Positions 13,669-26,853 are shown, numbered from the stretch's first letter. The stretch is DNA of 64,000 nucleotides from Amaranthus tricolor (GCF_026212465.1 NC_080047.1:43310059-43374058); one strand, 5' to 3'. Notes: generated from the letters alone by a model not told the origin. Numbers and translations are program-made.

Positions 13669-13963
13669 TGTTAAAATAATTTAGAAAAATCTAGGATTTT
13701 AATTAAACATAAAAAATATCTAAACTAAATCACTAAAAAAAATAAAAATATCTAAGATAATATAATAGAAGTTCCTAGAAAAAGTAATTAAAAAATAAAA
13801 ATATTTAAGATATTTTAGTAAGCTTGTAACTAAACTCATCACTATAAATACCCATTGATGTAATCAATTTTAGGCAATGAATAAGAATAACCATTTTACA
13901 TATTCACTCATCTTCCTCTCCAAATAAATCAATTCACTATTTTTCTAACTAAATTTTCCTACA
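13669..13963 (+). mobile_element. Solo LTR of a small retrotransposon
   Basis: The 295-bp segment starts TGTTAAAATAATTTAG and ends TTTTCCTACA. The canonical TG..CA ends are flanked by an exact 5-bp duplication, TATAT, at 13664-13668 and 13964-13968. Inside are a TATA-like motif (ACTATAAATACCC near 13841) and a T/C-rich leader, as expected of an LTR promoter and R region. No internal retroelement domain or second LTR follows, so it is a solo LTR left by LTR-LTR recombination. The flanks are AT-rich, so a chance TATAT match is possible. Confidence 0.6.
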
Positions 13964-16309
13964 TATATTACGTTATTTAATGTTATATTTGTACAAGAGA
14001 AAATAGAAAAAATAAATGGATAATAAAAACTAATTAAATTTCTTATTTGTTAAAAAAAATAAATGTAGGTTTAGTTGGAAGAATCTAAATTATTATTTGG
14101 AGAGAATAGAGCACCAATCATTCAATGAAATACAGCTTCTAAATACTTCTATATGTTGAGCAAACAACACACATCATCTTAATGATTGTTAAGAAACTCA
14201 ATTAATTAGTATTAACAAGAGTAATTAAAAAATGGGCCATGCATGTGACTCATTCTTATGTACTTAGTAGTATAATCCATTGACATACATGCCATGCCAT
14301 GCCATGCAAATATGCAATGACTAGTCAATTATAGTTGAAAATAATTATACATTACCATATTATAATAATATTATCTATGCCCCTAATGGCTAATATATAT
14401 CCTCAATTCTTTAATTTTTCTAATTAGCCTATTTATTTATTTTTCTATTGAAAGGGTTTAATTTGTTGTTTACTAACTAGTTGCTACCTACTACCCTAGT
14501 TGGCAATCCTATTTTATTTAACTTCCTATCATTTTTATTTATTTTGTTACATTTATTTTGTTAAGTGGTAACTTTTGAATGACAATGCAAAAATACGGGT
14601 GAGATAAAGTAAATATTTGTACTTAAGACTAAGTAGTAATTTAATTTAATTTTCAATAAATTTATTTTAGTGTTGACTATTTTTATGTTAGGGCTAGTTG
14701 TCCCACATTAAATATAAAAATGCAACGAATATACATAGTTTTTCTTATTATTTGTTGAATTAGTAAAATAACACGTCTTCTGTCACTATGAAAAAGCATT
14801 GTATAATTTAAAAACGGAAATTTTTTTAAGTGGTATAGTTGTAGACTCATAAAAATATGGAGAATATAATTAGCCAATTTGATATCTTTGAATAATGAAA
14901 GACATGGTAATTAAGGAAAGAGTAAAAGGCAATATTAATAAATGAATAGTGTATCTTAAAATTTTCCAATAGGAGTAGTTCGTAAAAGTACTCTGTACTC
15001 ATAACTCATGAATACTCTTTTTGGTCTAAGAGCTACTTTAATTTCCTTGTCTATGTAAAAATGCTAAATTTTTTACTCCTATTTTCGTCACTTTTTTAAT
15101 TTTGCAATATTTATTATGAAAATTTTTTTCTCACATTTTTTATCTCTTTTTTACTCTTTTTAATACAATTTGCAGACTTAATATCTCCACTATAAAAAAA
15201 TATAATTATAGATGAACATAAATCAATTGCTTAACAGTCAGAAATCAGAAATAAAAAGGTAAAAAAATTGTTTGACAAATAACTATTAGTTGTTAATTAT
15301 TAATATTTTTAGTTGATTGGTTTGTTCAATAAAAATATTAATTGTTTTTATTGATTTTTAAACTAATAAACGAAAAAACATAAATGAATTGGTCAGTCAA
15401 CAGTAAAAAATGAGAAACACAAAGGCAGAGACAAGGTTTAAAACTCACACAATCCAGCAAAAACATGGGCATTGTGAGATAAATATTGCATACATATGAA
15501 TTTGGAGCACAAGAAGACAGCCTGGAATATGTATCCAAACACAAACCCCACTCCTACTCTATTATTTCTAATTTGTCCCTCCTCTTTAACTTTTTTTCTT
15601 TTCTTTTTCCTTTTAATCCATCTTCATTCTCTTAATCTTTGTGATTTAAGAGTATTGATTAGCAACCAAAATAACCCTCAAAAAAATACTCGACTCATAT
15701 TTTGTTTATCTTAATATGATAAATGTTTAATAAAAATTAAGTTTATTTAAAAATTATTTTAAACCTATAAAAATAAGTAGTACTTCTACTTTGCATAGAA
15801 GAATAATAATACTCAATTTTATTCTTCCTAGTAGTCTTAATTACTTTTTCATATTTATCGAGAATATCTTTAATTGTGTATAATATTAATAATTTTTACA
15901 TTAAAACAAATAAAACACAATCTCACTTGAGTATACTTAACTATATTTAAAAAAAAAAGAATAAAAGTTATTTAAAAATTTGATCTAGCACCTAAAAAAA
16001 ACTATAAGTTATCCTAATGGTTAAAAAATTTTCAATGCCCTCCCCGTCTTTCCCTACAAAAAGATGAATTCTCCCTTTTCTAGTATAGTAAAACATTCCT
16101 CAGTATTAATTGGAGATAAGAAAAAATTAATCATTCGCATAATAATATTGAAAAACTTGATATTAAACAATTGTCATAATAATAAATAGAAAAAACTTTC
16201 ATCACTAAATTATCATATCCAGTGCATTTTATTTATAGAAAAACTTTCGTCGTTAAATCAAATCATAATACTCCTTTAATAAAAAAGGCGACCCAAAAAA
16301 ATTTCGATT

Positions 16310-16907
16310 CCCATGTTCTTTCCTTTCCTTTTTTTTCTTCTCTCTTGCTTCACTTCCCTCCACTTCGGTTTTCTTTTCTTTTCTGCCACTGCTAACTCTA
16401 AGCATCTTTAGTCTTTACCTCTCCACTACTTTTGTTATCTTTCCCAATTTTTTTTTTTTCCATTTTTTCTTTACAAAAGTTCTTTGGGTTTCTTCTTTCC
16501 GTATTTCTTCTCTATATTCTCAGCTCACAACCTTGGGTATATATCTCTCCCTTTCTTAGCTTAACTGTATTTTCTCTCCATCTTATATACCCCCTTTTGT
16601 TCTATGCTTAGTTTAGCATTGATTGATCATAAAGTTTGTACCTTTTCTTCTCAATTACTAGTTTTTCACTTCAATTCTGCAAAAAATTGTTGATCTTCTA
16701 TAAAATTTCTAACCTTTTCCTGGATTTTTAACCCAGAAAAGTAGAATTTGTAATTTCTTCAGATTTGTTTGTATAAGTAGAGTCCTTTCAATCATGTTAC
16801 CTCCAATCCTTTCAAATTTTTCTGTAAAAAGAAGAAAAATCTAAAGTTTTCATTTTTGGTGTTCTTCAGAATTTGGGGTTTTTTTTTTTCGAATTTGTAT
16901 TAATTCA
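16310..16907 (+). promoter_or_regulatory. Presumed 5' leader of the CDPK-related kinase gene
   Basis: A long pyrimidine-rich tract (TTTCCTTTCC, TTCTTCTCTC, repeated T runs) between about 16320 and 16600 leads into the ATG at 16908. CT-rich leaders are common in plant 5' UTRs. The transcription start and any leader intron cannot be fixed from sequence alone. Confidence 0.4.
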
Positions 16908-19900
16908 ATGGGAATATGTCAAGCGAAACCAATTGAAATCCCTGAAACCCAGTTTGAAACTGAGGTTGTTAATGGGGAAAATCAACCCATATCATCAAAT
17001 ACAGGAAGTGGGAAAACTCCAAAATTCCCATTTTATAGTCCAAGTCCATTACCAAGTGGTTTTAAGAATTCCCCTGCAAATTCTAGTGTTACATCAACTC
17101 CATTAAGGTTCTTTAAGCGCCCATCTCTCCCTCCTTCTCCAGCAAAGCACATTCGGGCTTTGTTGGCCCGAAGACATGGGTCTATTAAGCCTAATGAGGC
17201 CTCAATCCCTGAAGGGAGTGAATGTGATATTGGATTGGATAAGAATTTTGGGTTTTCAAAACAATTTTTTAATCATTATGAATTTGGGGAAGAAGTAGGA
17301 AGAGGACATTTTGGGTATACTTGTGCTGGTAAAGGGAAGAAAGGTAGCTTAAAGGGCCAAGATGTTGCTGTCAAAGTCATCCCCAAAGCAAAGGTTCTTT
17401 TCTTTTTGCTAATTATTTTGATTTATTTTAGTTTCTTGTGTAGTTTTATTAAGTCTTGTGTGTTTTTTGTCATATAGATTTGTATGTCAATGAGGTTTGG
17501 GTTAATTACTTGATCTGATTGCTGATTAGAAGTATTAATTTTGGGTATTTTAGATTCCCTTTTGCCTAAATAATTGTATAATTTTGCAAAGTGGCCTAGA
17601 ATTCGTTTTTTTCGGTTTGCAATGTCTGATTATGATGAATTTTATTTGGATTCAATCCCCCTCTTTAGTTTGTTTGCTTAATTAGTTGGTATTGTCAAGG
17701 CTAGATGATGATGACTTTAACTACCCATTTGGTTGTTGGTATTAGACTGTGGGAATGGTGATGAAAATACTTCTATAATGTAATTTTGCTAGAAAGTTTA
17801 CTTGACAATGTTTCATCCATTACCACTTGCGAATTTGGTATTCCGTATTTGGTAATGGAAAATTGTGTAGAATTACCATGGGTGTAACATAGCATATCTC
17901 GTCAAAATTAAAGAAAAACTCATCATAATCATCATTACCAAACGGGGCATAAGATCTAGATGGAAATTTCATTGTCATTTGACTTGTATAGTAGTTCAAA
18001 AGGTTCTGGTTATGCTATGTGATCTAAAACAAGGTGGCACTTCATTAGTTTATTGTTGGAATGGAGTTTTCACTGAGGTCAATAGTGTAGAGGGAGGGAG
18101 TCAGAGAAGGGCCCTGCTATGATGATATAATATCACTTTGTACCATTTGCACGAATACTTTACTGTTACCGTAACTTTAATACATGGGGCCGTAAGCCTG
18201 TTTAACCACTAATTGCTCATGAATTATGATTATTTGATTGCTTTTTTTGGGTAGTAGTGAAATTTGTCTCTTGAGAATAAGGTTGCTTAGGGGCTTGTGT
18301 AACGTGGTCTATTTGTCTTATTTACTGTTCGGTTTCTGGCAGATGACAACGGCTATTGCTATTGAGGATGTTAGAAGGGAAGTCAAGATATTAAGGGCAC
18401 TTACGGGCCATAAGAATCTTGTGCAGTTCTATGAGGCTTATGAAGATGATGACAATGTTTATGTTGTGATGGAGTAAGTTACTACATTGTCTTTTACCTC
18501 TCCATATGATATAGAGATACACTCTTTTAGTATCTTTCTCTATTGGAGACCTTGCCATGTTCCACTCGTTCTTCGATGTAAGGACATAATTGAATATGAC
18601 TTCATCAACACTATTACTTTTATGAGTTGATTTACGTTTGGATTTTGGTTTACTAGACCTTAAATGATGCTTGCTTTGCAGTGTTTTAATAATTGAATAG
18701 TCTAATTGTGAAATTTAACTTCTATTCGAGTGGAATATGCGAGGTGTTGGCTCTGATGCCAATGCTTATTGATATGGGCGTTTTTTGCATTACTCTTCTA
18801 GTCCAACTCATTCCATTAATTCTCTAAATCCTCTAGTTCTTATTAGCTATACGAAGTAATGACTAACGTCCTCTATTCTATATATGTAAAAATGTATAAA
18901 CACCTCTACACCCCTATGAATCTTATTTTACACTCACATTGTCCTTCGTTTAATCTTGTAGATTGTGCTATGGTGGCGAATTGTTGGACCGGATACTTTC
19001 AAGGTATTGATGAACCAATAGACTTTCAACTTTGACTGAGAATTCAAACTTGTATTGTTGTATACTTGCATTAGTGGAAATTTAACGGCTGTTTTTCTAT
19101 TTATGATTATTAGAGGTGGAAAGTACTCGGAAGAAGATGCAAAGGCTGTCATGGTCCAGATCTTAAGTGTGGTTGCCTATTGTCATCTTCAAGGTGTAGT
19201 TCATCGAGACCTCAAACCCGAGGTAATTGACTCACAATTCATACCCTTTATAAGTATGAAATAAAACATATCAACATGAACGATCGACATTACTTACCAT
19301 ATTGTTCATCCAGAATTTTCTTTTTACTACCAAAGACGACAATTCCCCTCTAAAGGCCATCGACTTTGGATTGTCAGACTATGTAAAGCCCGGTAAGTTC
19401 ACTACATGGTGCGCTTTTTTGTTCGTACTGTGAATGTGCCCTTTATGCTTGTCTATGTTTGTGCAGATGACAGATTAAATGATATAGTGGGAAGTGCTTA
19501 TTATGTAGCTCCTGAAGTTCTCCACAGAGCTTATGGGACCGAGGCAGACATGTGGAGCATTGGTGTAATTGCTTATATTCTTTTGTGTGGAAGCCGTCCC
19601 TTTTGGGCTCGTACAGAATCTGGAATCTTCCGGGCTGTCTTGAAGTCTGATCCTAGTTTCGATGAAGCTCCTTGGCCTACTTTATCACCAGAAGCAATTG
19701 ACTTCGTGAAGAGATTGTTGAACAAGGATTACAGAAAAAGAATGACTGCTGCTCAGGCACTATGTAAGTCCTGGATAATTTAGTGTGGCGGTTTTTAATG
19801 GAAAATTTGATAATAATAATCCAACCTTTCAACCATTCGCGATAAATAATCCCAACTTTGGATTATTTTTTTATAAACCAACCTTTGCCCTTAGTTTGTT

Positions 19901-20919
19901 GTCAGCATACTAATAGGGTATGCTGATAGTAAACTAAGGGCAAAGGTTGAATTATCATAAAATAAAAGGTTATGCTGATAGCAAATTAAGGACAAAGGTT
20001 GAATTATTAAAAAATAATCTAAAGGTGAGATTATTCTCAACGGATGGGTGAAAGGTTGAATTATTAATATTAATTTTTCGTGGCTCGCTTTCATTTTCTT
20101 TTGTAGTTAAAGACTCGTACTTTCAAATACTAACTGTAGTCTTTAATACTTAATTTATTTAGGTCATCCATGGCTTTCGGGTTATCATCCGTACAACAAG
20201 ATTCCTCAAGATATGATAGTTTACAGGCTTGTAAGAGCATATATATGCTCGTCTTCTCTTCGTAAAGCAGCTCTCGGGGTATGCTTATACACTCATTTCA
20301 TTTTTGCTTGTTAGCGGAAATTTTGTATGGATGCACGTTGTGTAGCAAAATTCCTCGAGTTCCATTTGTTATAAACTAAGTATCACTACGTGCTGTGAAC
20401 AGGCTCTTGCAAAGACATTAACAGTCCCTCAGCTAGCGTATTTGAAGGAGCAATTTCAGATGCTATGTCCAAGCAAAAACGGTTACATATCGATGCAAAA
20501 TTTTAAGACGGTAAGCTGATAAGTTCCATGTGGTGATCACTTTAATTAATTTTCAAAAGCCTTTGTAACATTGATGTTATTTTTATAGGCGATATTGAGA
20601 AATGCAACGGATGCTATGAAAGATTCCCGAGTTATTGAATATGTGAACCTGGTTCGTGCTCTGCGTGTTTCTGTTATTTGTCAATGGCTTATTCTTGGAA
20701 GAACAAAATTACGTAAACCCGCTAATATGTTGTGCAGGTCAGCTCTATCCAGTACAGAAAGATGGATTTTGAAGAATTTTGTGCCGCGTCTATTAGCGTG
20801 CATCAACTAGAAGCAATGGATACCTGGGAGCAACATGCACGACGTGCGTATGAGCTGTTTGAGAAGGACGGAAATAGACCAATAATGATTGAAGAACTGG
20901 CCTCGGTAACAGAAACACG

Positions 20920-20953
<34 letters not shown>

Positions 20954-21144
20954 ATTTCTCTCTTGCACTTGTTTATATGTGATTTTTTCCCCACCAGGAA
21001 CTTGGACTTAGTCCGTCTGTGCCCGTTCACGTGGTACTTCAAGATTGGATCAGACACTCGGATGGAAAGCTCAGTTTTCTCGGATTTGTCAGACTTCTGC
21101 ACGGAGTCTCTTCTCGCACATTTCAGAAAGTGCAACCCGCTTAA
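16908..21144 (+). CDS. CDPK-related protein kinase (CRK)
   Basis: Joined exons: 16908-17393, 18343-18473, 18962-19003, 19114-19222, 19314-19392, 19467-19763, 20163-20278, 20403-20510, 20589-20651, 20738-20905, 20998-21144. All phases agree and give 581 residues, normal for plant CDPK-related kinases. The start MGICQAKP is an N-myristoylation/palmitoylation signal, so the kinase is probably membrane-attached. After a Ser/Pro-rich variable region the Ser/Thr kinase domain runs from about 124 to 386: glycine loop GRGHFG (131-136), catalytic Lys156, HRDLKPEN (250-257), DFG (273-275), APE (297-299). The C-terminus (about 400-570) corresponds to the degenerate, largely non-Ca2+-binding EF-hand region of CRKs ([53 protein letters not shown]). 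All kinase motifs are intact, so it should be active. Introns 1 and 6 hold MITEs and intron 10 has a 28-T run. The exact subfamily member is not assigned. Confidence 0.93.
17721..17949. mobile_element. PIF/Harbinger-like (Tourist) MITE in CRK intron 1
   Basis: The ends are CTACCCATTTGGTTGTTGGTA and, at the right, ATTACCAAACGGGGCA, flanked by TAA at 17718-17720 and 17950-17952. A 3-bp TAA/TTA target duplication is typical of PIF/Harbinger MITEs. A second complete copy is at 25782-26091 in an intron of the next gene. Confidence 0.75.
19801..20079. mobile_element. MITE in CRK intron 6 with internal hairpin
   Basis: Imperfect terminal inverted repeats of about 38 bp: GAAAATTTGATAATAATAAT then CCAACCTTTCAACCATTCG at the left, and the inverted CGGATGGGTGAAAGGTTG...TTTTTC at the right. 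The core has a hairpin near 19888-19945 around TCAGCATAC/GTATGCTGA. The AATAATCCCAACTTTGGATT module is related to the ends of the long-TIR element at 34047-35117. No convincing target duplication was found. Confidence 0.6.
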
Positions 21145-23014
21145 AACCCTTTATACGGTGTGCCTTTCTAGTATTTCGTGGCCTCGTACCATCTTTGCTT
21201 AAGATGAAAGGTTCCTACTTTTGAAAAATCGGCCGGACGCAGAGGGTCATCTTTGCCGGCTTCTGCATGATTCAGTATTCAGTCTATTCCCTCTTCCTTT
21301 ACTATTTAAAAACTATATAAAGGTTTCATGTAGGATAGTGTTTTCTGGTGCTGTAAGGCAGAAAAATGTACAGTTGAGATTTAGATTAGTGAACTGCTGG
21401 AAGTGAAAACCAATATTTTTGTTATAGTTTAGGTCCATCCTTTGTATGCATGCATAATTGAGGGAAACTGTCTATGATCACATCAGTAGCGAAAACCTAC
21501 TGATCAATCCGAAAGAATTTGTGGCAGAAGATATGGGGATATTTATTTAGCCGGTAATCTTGATATAATGAGATTGTGGCTGCTGTATTTTGTTTGTGCT
21601 GATATATACATAAATTCTTGATGAATTGCCTCAATTTGATGAGATTGTGGGTGTGTGGCTAGACATGTCTAATTGAACGGGTGGGCTTTCAGTCGGGTTA
21701 TTTTCAGGCCGTATACAATTTGGATCTGGTCATTTTCCGGGAAGATTGTCTCCAATTTTGTAGGTGATTTTAAAAAATATTTTTTCTTATCACCAAAATT
21801 TAAAAAAAACTCAGAATAAATTATGCAAAGAGGCATATATATTAGTATTAAGGCTTTAAAAAAGAAATATAAACTTAGAATAAAAAATTGTTAGTAATGT
21901 AGTGGCTTATAATCATAGCTTAATGATGTGAACTCGAAAAACCGACATGAATGAAAAAAACGGATCAATATGGTTATGCATGGGTTATGATTGAGTTTAG
22001 CTCATTTACTTTTAGGTTTTTCGGTTCAGATCATATTTAAATTACAAGACAACTTTTTCGAGTTATAACTTAATGGTTTTTGATTGAATTTTGAGACAAT
22101 TTTAGCTCGGAATAAAATTTGACAGGGAACTAAGAACAAGTCAATATCAAATGAAACAATTTGGTCATAAAATCATCCTTATTTGCTGAGTTTGTGTCAT
22201 GGGTGGCAAATAGCAATAAACTCTATTTTCATTTTAGTAAAATACTTCAACTTGGTGATAAAAGAGTGATCTAGTTTCAACTACTTTTGTTTACCTACTT
22301 CTGCAAATTATGTCATGAATTGGCTTCACATTCACTTATGAACTATATTGAGAATAATAAATTTGCCAAATGCTCGTTTAGTAAAGCATCGACTTTAGGT
22401 TTTCAAACTGATTTACGAATCTGCTCTTAGCTATTGTGCATTGTATATTATATGCTTGGACGCTACAATCCATCTATCATTTTTCGTAACTAACTTTGCG
22501 CCATTGCACCATAGAGATGACAAAATGGGCTGCAAGTTGGGTACTTTTTCTCATACTAGAACCACCTAAAATTTTAATATTGAATGCTTACTCACCATCT
22601 TTTGTGAGTAAAATATTTTTAGTCACACACACTCACGTGGTTATGCATTCACTATCCGTCACACCTTCACCCACCTTATTCCCATCTCATATTCGCTACT
22701 TACATGCACGCATTATACCTCTTACCATGCTCACAAATCACGATACCTTATATTAGGGATCGTTCAAGAGTTTGGACACGGATCTAGACCCATCAATTAT
22801 TTTTAAATTTACATTCAATTCGGATTCAATGGATCTCAAAAAATAAGATCTTAACCTTTAAAAAAGGGACGGATTCAGGGTGGATTCAACTCGGTCATGT
22901 ACATTTAAAATGAAATAGAGATTTAGAGATAAATAGAACTTTACCTTACGCTATGCAGAGTTGTGTCTCACGTATGTAACAAGCAACACTGAAGTGTCTC
23001 ACAAAAACTCCCAA
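21145..23014. other. Intergenic between CRK and O-fucosyltransferase gene
   Basis: The first 300-400 bases are probably the 3' UTR of the kinase gene. The rest is AT-rich with only chance open frames (for example 22496-22756). The last part should hold the promoter of the gene at 23015, but no motif is clear enough to call. Confidence 0.5.
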
Positions 23015-26000
23015 ATGGGAAGTCCCAAAACTCGTCCACTACCAAAACCCAAATCAAATCTTTCACAACCCATTTTGATCCTTGCATTTTCAATTACTGG
23101 GATTGCATTCTTATTCCTCTTCTCATCTTTCATTTCTACAAGTGGGTTTTCTTCCCCTTCTACTAAAATCATCCCCCATGTCTTCAATCAACCTAAATCT
23201 AACTCCTTTCAACCAAATCAAAAGTTCTTGTATTGGGGTTATAGAATTGATTGCCCTGGAAAACATTGTGATACTTGTGCTGGTCTTGGTCACCAAGAAT
23301 CTAGTCTTCGTTGTGCCCTTGAAGAGGCCTTATTCCTTGAAAGGTATAATCTTTTTTTTGCTTCAAAATTTTGGGTTGGATTTTTTTTTTTAGTAATATT
23401 GGGAATTCTTTTTACAGTTTTGGGTCTGGTTTAATTAAATTTAAGACCTTTTATACTGGTTGAAATGATTGCTTTCCTGTGTTTGAGATTGAGTTCTTTT
23501 TAGGTTTGTTTTGGTTTATTAAGGGATGTTATTTGATTGAATGTATGATATATTGGTTTAAGCATTGCTTTTGGGTTTTCATGTTTGGATTTTTCATTTC
23601 GGAGAGTAATTTTCATGTTTAAACTTTTTGTAATCTGAATCTGAACATATCCCATTTTACAGAAATGATTTTGAACAGTGATTGTGTTCATGTCTTGTCG
23701 TTGAGAATTATGTGCCTTGAAACAATCTATTTGTTATCAATGACAATGGTAATATTGCTTACATCCGACTCCCTCAAACTCCGCCTTAGTGGGAAGCTGC
23801 TTGATGGCATTGCTTCATTGTGGTATAACAGAATATGGTATATAAGTGTAGATTTTAGTTCTTTTAGGGATCTGTACTGAATATGTAGGCTCTCTGCTTG
23901 CTCTTGTAACGAAACGACTATTTGCTGTTCTCTAACCATAGTGCAAAAATACGGTTTTGGTCACGGTTACGGTAATGGTTGCGAAATAAATATCACGGTC
24001 AATACGTATAATTTCACGGTCAATGCAACCTATATTTTGGTCGCCACAAACTATAAAACCTTTACGGTATGGTCGGGATACAATTATGCGGCCTTGTTTT
24101 CGCACTATGTTTCTAACTGAGGGAACTCAATATATTTGATGATTTCTAGTATATATGTATTCGGTGCTTGTTTTGGTGTATCACCTATGATCAATCAAAA
24201 GTTCATGAATACTATCCATTTCCTTTTTTAAAGATGAGTAGTGTCTTATTTACACTTCACTTAAGGTACTTGTGATTACTTGTCACCTCTAATTCTAGTC
24301 TCGTTTTCTATTTTTTGATATTTTTGGGGGTATAAAACTTAATTTGCCTATTGAATTACGTCACAAATTATATTCCTGTAAATTTTTGTTGCAGGACTTT
24401 TGTGATGCCTGCTCGGATGTGCATTAACCCAATACATAACAAAAAAGGGATATTGCATCAAATGAGTAATGTGAGTACAGAGAAGGGGTAAGTTTCTGTC
24501 CTAAATAGCTCCAGATAGCATGATTTCTCCTACCCATGGAACTCGTTGTTTTCGACATTTTAGCTCTTTGACCCGCACATGCCTCCCTTACTTGATACTC
24601 ACTGGCCACTGCAGCCAATCTTGAATGACGCAAATCTTAATCTTTTGTTAGTAATGTCTTCTAGGTGGATGGCTACCTCCTGTGCAATGGATTCTTTGTA
24701 CGACTTGGACCTTATATCCCAGAAGATACCCGTGATTTTAGACAATTCAGAATTATGGCACCAAGTATTATCAACCACCATGAAGTTGGGTGCCAGAGGT
24801 GTGGCTCACGTGGAAGGGGTTAATCGGGTTGAGTTAAAGAAGAATTCTCAATATGCCAACCTCTTGCTTATTAATAGAACTGCAAGTCCTCTTGCATGGT
24901 AAACAATAATCCTCGTGGCTTAGGTGTTGCTGGCTTAGGTGTTGCTATAAGCGTTAATTGCTATTTTGCTATGAAATGTGTTTTGTTTGAAAACTTAGAT
25001 ACTCTTTCTTTTGTTACCTTTAGTTACCGGTAGCGCCTAAATTGACTTCAATATTACTTCTTGGACAATTTCAGGTTTGTGGAATGCAAGGATAGGCTAA
25101 ATCATAGTGCTGTTATGCTGCCATACGATTTTCTTCCATCAATGGCAACTAAGAAACTTAGAGATGCTGCTGATATGGTATGTTTTTGTGTGTTCAGTTG
25201 TGCATTTTCCGTGACCTATCTAGGGTTTTGATGTGATGAAACAGGATATTGTCACTTATTGCTTTGGAGCAAAATTATTGTAAGTGTTGAATTTCAAATG
25301 TCGCTCCATCGTAATTCAAATCATAATCATAGCAATCTATCAGAAAATGGGGGACTTGTGCATCATTCTTCTTTTGGTATCGAGAGATCTTTTGTAAAAT
25401 CATTTTTAGAGCTAGTCATTGATCTTGAGCATATGTAATCCTTGTAATTTGTGAAAATTGATTGTTACACTTAATTTGAAATTATTAGATAAAAGCGATG
25501 CTTGGTGACTATGATGCTATCCATGTCCGTCGGGGTGATATATTGAAAACAAGGAAAGATAGATTTGGTGTTGAAAGAAGCCGACATCCTCATGTTGAGA
25601 GGGATACAAGGCCAGAGTGTATTCTTCGAAGAATTGCGAAATGGATTCCACCTGGACGCACCCTTTTCATTGCATCGAATGAGAGGAAGCCTGGATATTT
25701 TTCACCCCTTGCGGCCAGGTATCCGTCTCTTAATATTTCTCCAACATAGGATATCATATAGATGTATATCAGAAATATTAATGGCCCGTTTGATAATCGG
25801 TACTGAAAGGTGGGAGTAGTAATGAAATGTTGGTGTAATTTTGGTAAGAATATCTCTTGATAAATTTAATGACCATATTTCTCCTTCAACAAGCTCATTT
25901 TCTTCACAAAATTCATTACAATGCATTACCACTGAACATGTGATATTAGGTGGTAATGAAAAATTGTGAACAAGAAAACTTTTTTATGATCAAGCTTTTA

Positions 26001-26853
26001 TTACCATGGTAATGACATGATACATATCATGAAATTGACACTACAAATTATTCCCATTACCAACACTTAGCACCATTAACCAAAGGGGCCGTAAGTATTC
26101 TTGTTCTTAATCTCTACTATAATGATCGACCATATGGTTTATATCGATTTACATGTTGACATGAGTTTCATTCTTCAAATGTTAAGACTACTTTCCTGGC
26201 TAGATACATAGCATGACTACTGAACCATCATGGTTCCTATAACCACAGTTCTCAATCTGCGACCCTAGTAGCACTTGTGCTGATCTGCTAAATTCGGCAA
26301 CTTTTATGCTAAATTCATGCTCGGGTTTGAAAATCTGTTGATTTCGAGGGGTTTTGGGCCTTTTGTTCCTCCTTGTAAATCTGTCAAATTAGGCTGTTTT
26401 ATTCTTGCACAAATTTGCATTCTTGCTTTGCTACGGTGCAAATTCATAGGGGCTCATTAGGGCCCGGGGCAAAAGATTATTTATGGGCTTCTAAACTATT
26501 GTAAATAAAGTTCAAACCTTAGCACTAGTTGAAAACTAAACTTTTTGGGGGTCCTGGGTGTAGGCACGACTTGTACTTAGGGTCGGCCCTGTCAACACTC
26601 AACAGCATTGATATTCATTTTGCTATATGATATATGCAGGTACAAATTGGCATATTCATCAAACTACAGTAGAATCTTAGATCCTGTGATAGAGAATAAC
26701 TACCAGTTGTTCATGATAGATAGGCTGATTATGATGGGAGCAAAAACTGTCATCAACACCTTCAAAACTGATGATTCAGATATGAGTTTAAGTGATGACC
26801 CAAAAAAAAATACCGGCGGATGGATGGAAGTTGTTCGTACCGAGAGTTGCTGA
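23015..26853 (+). CDS. O-fucosyltransferase family protein (GT65-like)
   Basis: Joined exons: 23015-23343, 24395-24487, 24665-24898, 25075-25177, 25489-25718, 26640-26853. Phases agree and give 400 residues. The N-terminus is a short basic cytosolic tail then a membrane segment at about 20-40 (ILILAFSITGIAFLFLFSSF), i.e. a type II, probably Golgi, protein. The lumenal part starts with FLYWGYRIDCPGKHCDTC, whose paired cysteines are typical of this plant group, followed by HQESSLRCALEEALFLERTF. The GDP-sugar-binding arginine motif IHVRRGD is at 264-270. Further blocks are TLFIASNERKPGYFSPLAARY and the C-terminal NNYQLFMIDRLIMMGAKTVI. Plant members are presumed to transfer fucose from GDP-fucose, but the acceptor is not known from sequence. 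No motif is broken. Intron 2 starts at a good GTAAGT, and intron 5 (921 bp) contains a Harbinger-like MITE. An upstream in-frame start codon at 22961 was rejected because the basic-then-hydrophobic topology starts at MGSPK. Confidence 0.9.
23937..24109. mobile_element. MITE-like repeat in intron 1, copy 1
   Basis: CCATAGTGCAAAAATACGG at the left and the inverted GTTTTCGCACTATG at the right bound a sequence with iterated CACGGT/TACGGT. The related sequence at about 50337-50521, in an FKBP intron, shares the ends and the inner GTGAAATAAATA and TATTTTAGTTGCAA-type motifs. Superfamily not determined. Confidence 0.55.
25782..26091. mobile_element. PIF/Harbinger-like (Tourist) MITE in intron 5
   Basis: The ends are TGGCCCGTTTGATAATCGGTA and, at the right, CCATTAACCAAAGGGGCCG, flanked by TAA at 25779-25781 and 26092-26094. 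It is the same family as 17721-17949, with shared ends and subterminal TTACCATGG-type blocks, and is 310 bp long. Confidence 0.75.

Larger units (their letters stand above)
6113..16300. other. Gene-poor AT-rich intergenic region
   Basis: About 10 kb without a supportable gene. Open frames here (for example 6379-6603, 10190-10435, 11920-12156, 14683-14877, 15338-15714) have no family motif and fall in AT-rich sequence. What can be defined are Stowaway-like MITEs (6936-7255, 7485-7702, 12674-12785) and a solo LTR (13669-13963). A short CATGC microrepeat lies near 14290-14308. Confidence 0.6.

Noticed and set aside
20803..21135. Antisense open frame with a poly-Lys run
   Set aside because: Shadow of the last CRK exons and the T tract on the opposite strand.
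22496..22756. 86-codon ORF upstream of the O-fucosyltransferase gene
   Set aside because: No motif, no splice context, AT-rich chance frame.
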